NCBI GenBank assembly: GCA_038326615.1
Contig: JBBQKF010000110.1
Span: 1 to 8,113, forward strand
DNA: 8,113 nt
Reading direction: 5' to 3'
Source of the DNA: JBBQKF01 sp038326615
Lineage (GTDB): Bacteria; Bacillota; Clostridia; Saccharofermentanales; UBA5734
Position 1 is the first letter of the stretch; each line of letters opens with the position of its first letter. Position numbers and translations under genes: made by a program. A model generated the notes under the pieces. That model did not search any database. It saw only the letters and a list, made by a program, of their open reading frames with translations, and was not told where the DNA came from. This document shows positions 6,532 to 8,113 of this stretch, piece by piece.

Positions 6532-6566
6532 AAAAAAAGACGCCACTTTCTCAGTTCAGCGCCTTT
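6532..6566 (-). promoter_or_regulatory. Terminator-like hairpin in the amt leader (candidate attenuator)
   Basis: On the minus strand AAAGGCGCTG (6566-6557) pairs with the segment 6545-6536 (10 pairs, three of them G-U) around an 11-base loop, followed by a T-run to 6532. It lies between the likely transcription start (about 6597) and the amt ATG (6481), so it would stop transcripts before the gene unless relieved. A second fold pairs 6558-6546 with 6538-6526 (13 pairs, three G-U) and would occupy the T-run. It uses bases beyond the termination point, so it is not a classical antiterminator. No canonical ANTAR two-hairpin or known riboswitch core was recognised. Confidence 0.6.
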
Positions 6567-6591
6567 GCCGTAAAAAACTTTATCCACTTGC

Positions 6592-6605
6592 TTTATTGCA
6601 ATAAA
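6592..6605. promoter_or_regulatory. 14-bp palindrome over the amt transcription start (candidate operator)
   Basis: TTTATTGCAATAAA is a perfect palindrome reaching from the -10 box to just past the predicted start site at about 6597. Its core TTGCAA (6596-6601) recurs at 6618-6623 inside the promoter spacer, 22 bp or two helical turns away. The position suits a repressor. It does not match the GlnR/TnrA box TGTNA-N7-TNACA. Confidence 0.45.
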
Positions 6606-6632
6606 TATATCAATTATTTGCAACTTTGTCAA
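6604..6632 (-). promoter_or_regulatory. Strong sigma-A-type promoter of amt
   Basis: On the minus strand a perfect TTGACA (6632-6627) is 17 bp from TATATT (6609-6604). Transcription would begin near 6597 with a leader of about 115 bases, long enough to hold the leader hairpin at 6532-6566. No other gene start lies downstream before amt. Confidence 0.8.
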
Positions 6633-6660
6633 CACCATATTTCATTAATTATCATATTCG

Positions 6661-6714
6661 GCATATTATTATGCTTTTTTTCGCTTTTTTTGCTTTTTCA
6701 AGAGCTAGCTCTTG
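6661..6714. other. Phased T-tracts between two palindromes upstream of the amt promoter
   Basis: GCATATTATTATGC (6661-6674) is a palindrome with a short central spacer. It is followed by three T-tracts led by GC (6675-6681, 6685-6691, 6694-6698) at about 10-bp spacing, then the perfect palindrome CAAGAGCTAGCTCTTG (6699-6714). T-tracts in helical phase are expected to bend DNA. The block lies about 65-115 bp upstream of the predicted amt start. The second palindrome is not followed by a U-tract on either strand, so it is not a terminator. Confidence 0.5.
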
Positions 6715-6966
6715 CACTTTTGGAGCACAGAGGGGAACACAGCTGAAACTTTAAAGCATTTGTTTAGCTGAGTTCACTGTTATCTCCAATACTCTGGTTA
6801 AAAATGAGATTTTTTTTTCATCATATCAAATTCTGGACCAGATTCAATATATTTAGCAGTTCATTCAACTAAAAAGCCTGTTCCTTGATAATCTTTATAG
6901 CCTAAAACTTTCCTACTACCTAAAGTCATCTTTATTTTGTTATTTTGGATTACATTTTTCTCTGTT
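6715..6966. other. Intergenic region between the NERD gene and amt, with one long hairpin
   Basis: GAACACAGCT (6735-6744) pairs with AGCTGAGTTC (6766-6775) with one mismatch. After a bulged G, AAAC (6746-6749) pairs with GTTT (6762-6765), making a 14-bp imperfect stem. No T-run follows on either strand. No convincing terminator for the NERD gene was found here, and no open reading frame with a ribosome binding site is visible. Confidence 0.45.
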
Positions 6967-8113
6967 CTATGCATTGCGTACGCCGGAATTAGTGGCGTTT
7001 GTTTTAACACTTTGAGAATCTGGAGCAAAATTATTATTTATATTTTGAGAAGTTTGTATTGTGTATGCAGTCTGAAAACTTTCGGCGTTGCCATTGGTGT
7101 GGTTATCGTTCTGGTTACCGGTTTGGTCATGGTTGTGACTATTGGTGTGACTACCAGTCTGGCTATCAGTCTGGCTATTGGTCTTGCCATCTGTGCCATC
7201 TGTCTGTCTATCAGTCTGGTCATCAATTGTTGATTCTTTTGCATTAACTACTTGTTCATCGCTGCTGTTTGAAAATTTATCAACATGCAGAGAAATACTA
7301 CTCGGGCTCGAAATAGAAGCATTATCCAGGCATGGTATAGAAACAATATCCAAACACGGCTCAGCAATTTCAATTTTCTCGTCGCATTGCGGTAAATTAC
7401 CTTCAGTTAACAGCATATCAATAACCGGAACATCGTGATTTTCCAAAGCAACATGCTTCAAATACTTCGGAATAAAAGGATTCACAAATTCGGTATGTTT
7501 GCTGTAAATAAAGTCGGCAATACTGCTCATAGTGGATTCAGATAAATTTGTAGCATCATTCTTGAGCATCATGTTTTTGATTCTTGGGGTAAGCTGATCA
7601 AATTTAACAATCTGATCCTTGATTTCCTTTTTAGCGTATTTCATATCAATAATCGATTTTGGATTTGCAATAACCACAAGAGACAGAACAGGAGTATTCT
7701 TAATAACTTTTTCTTGTTTAAGCAAATTTTCGAGGATGCGAACATGCCTCTGGTTCTGCGAAACAGGTGAATACATCCCTTCCTTCTTATATACCTTGCT
7801 ATATCTGTTGGTAAAAGAACGAACAAAATCACCGTCAGTATTGATTAAAATATTTCCATTCAACTTTTTAGTTTCCAAAATGCAAATGAAATTCTTGGTT
7901 ATAACAATAAAATCCATCTGCGCCTTATAATCTTCGTACTGTATTGCAACATTATGCAAAACAATCATCGGCAAAAACGAATTTTTGATTTCATAATAAA
8001 CATTTTTCTCGCCAAGATCCCCCGCTTTTATAAATCCAATATCCATCGCAATTTCATCTTTAATCGCAGGAACCTTTACTGAACTTGTAATAACCTCAAG
8101 CTCTGTAATTAAT
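6967..8113 (-). CDS. NERD-domain (nuclease-related) protein, 5' end beyond the window
   Basis: The reading frame stays open to the right edge, giving about 381 visible residues before TAG at 6969-6967. An internal ATG at 8046 has no ribosome binding site and is preceded by in-frame, protein-like sequence (LITELEVITSSVKVPAIKDE), so the true start is outside. Counting from that Met, residues about 8-110 form the NERD domain. VLHNVAIQYEDYKAQMDFIVI contains Asp45, followed by the ETKK segment (Glu58-x-Lys60), then SPVSQNQRH (93-101). This Asp...Glu-x-Lys layout is that of the restriction-endonuclease-like fold, so DNA cleavage or binding is possible but undemonstrated for most NERD proteins. After a second conserved-looking region to about 200, the tail from about 245 is rich in Gln, Asn, Thr, Asp and Ser, with short repeats. 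No membrane segment or HRDC/helicase domain was seen. Neighbours do not indicate its role. Confidence 0.85.
   Translation of the reverse strand, partial: LITELEVITSSVKVPAIKDEIAMDIGFIKAGDLGEKNVYYEIKNSFLPMIVLHNVAIQYEDYKAQMDFIVITKNFICILETKKLNGNILINTDGDFVRSFTNRYSKVYKKEGMYSPVSQNQRHVRILENLLKQEKVIKNTPVLSLVVIANPKSIIDMKYAKKEIKDQIVKFDQLTPRIKNMMLKNDATNLSESTMSSIADFIYSKHTEFVNPFIPKYLKHVALENHDVPVIDMLLTEGNLPQCDEKIEIAEPCLDIVSIPCLDNASISSPSSISLHVDKFSNSSDEQVVNAKESTIDDQTDRQTDGTDGKTNSQTDSQTGSHTNSHNHDQTGNQNDNHTNGNAESFQTAYTIQTSQNINNNFAPDSQSVKTNATNSGVRNA
7098..7224 (-). repeat. 12-nt-periodic repeat coding the Q/N/T/D-rich tail of the NERD protein
   Basis: In plus-strand reading, imperfect 12-mers of the CTGGCTATCAGT type follow one another, clearest at about 7147-7224. 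They encode alternating Gln-Thr-Asp/Gly/Asn-Ser/Arg/His units on the minus strand (for example QTDSQTGSHTNS). Units are diverged but stay in frame. The tail is probably disordered and hydrophilic. Confidence 0.7.

Noticed and set aside
6532..6566. Leader hairpin read as the terminator of the NERD gene instead of an attenuator
   Set aside because: A near-perfect promoter (6604-6632) lies between the NERD gene and the hairpin, so the leader reading is preferred, though a dual role is possible.
7098..7224. CRISPR-like array because of regular spacing
   Set aside because: Units are 12 bp, diverged, in frame within a coding region and without spacers.

Overview
The window is AT-rich chromosomal DNA from a low-GC Gram-positive bacterium, most likely a member of Clostridia. 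This is inferred from the strong AGGAGG-type ribosome binding sites, the A/T-rich gaps, the ligand-less clostridial-type cupin, the OFA-family transporter and the ammonium transporter fused to a P-II domain. Species cannot be fixed from the sequence alone. No phage, transposase, CRISPR, tRNA or rRNA was found.

Layout: five genes are on the minus strand and one on the plus strand. From left to right these are a small cupin-fold protein (185-499, -) with its own promoter and a strong terminator, and a roughly 550-bp divergent gap holding short repeats. A lipoprotein of unknown function (1051-1884, +) follows. It converges on a TPR protein (2008-3024, -) across a shared hairpin terminator. Next are an OFA-type major facilitator transporter (3208-4479, -) and a 590-residue Amt-P-II fusion ammonium transporter (4709-6481, -). 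A 485-bp regulatory gap precedes the 3' part of a NERD-domain protein (6967 to the right edge, -), whose start lies outside the window. Gaps of 180-490 bp, each with its own signals, suggest mostly single-gene transcription units rather than one operon.

The most informative parts are regulatory and evolutionary. The amt gene has a near-consensus promoter (TTGACA, 17 bp, TATATT), a 14-bp palindrome over the likely transcription start, phased T-tracts upstream, and an intrinsic-terminator-like hairpin inside its leader. Together these suggest transcription attenuation of a nitrogen-uptake gene. Its P-II domain has Phe where the classical uridylylated T-loop Tyr sits, so sensing would be by ligand binding rather than covalent modification.

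The TPR gene carries an 87-codon in-frame microsatellite that splits its last TPR motif between helix A and helix B. The NERD protein also has a 12-nt-periodic, Q/N/T/D-rich tail, and the lipoprotein a Ser/Thr linker, so low-complexity expansion recurs in this neighbourhood. A near-identical 21-bp sequence lies in the same orientation on both sides of the MFS gene and is unexplained.

I do not see a clear multi-gene undescribed system. The strongest leads are the amt leader, the TPR-splitting repeat and the paired intergenic repeat.
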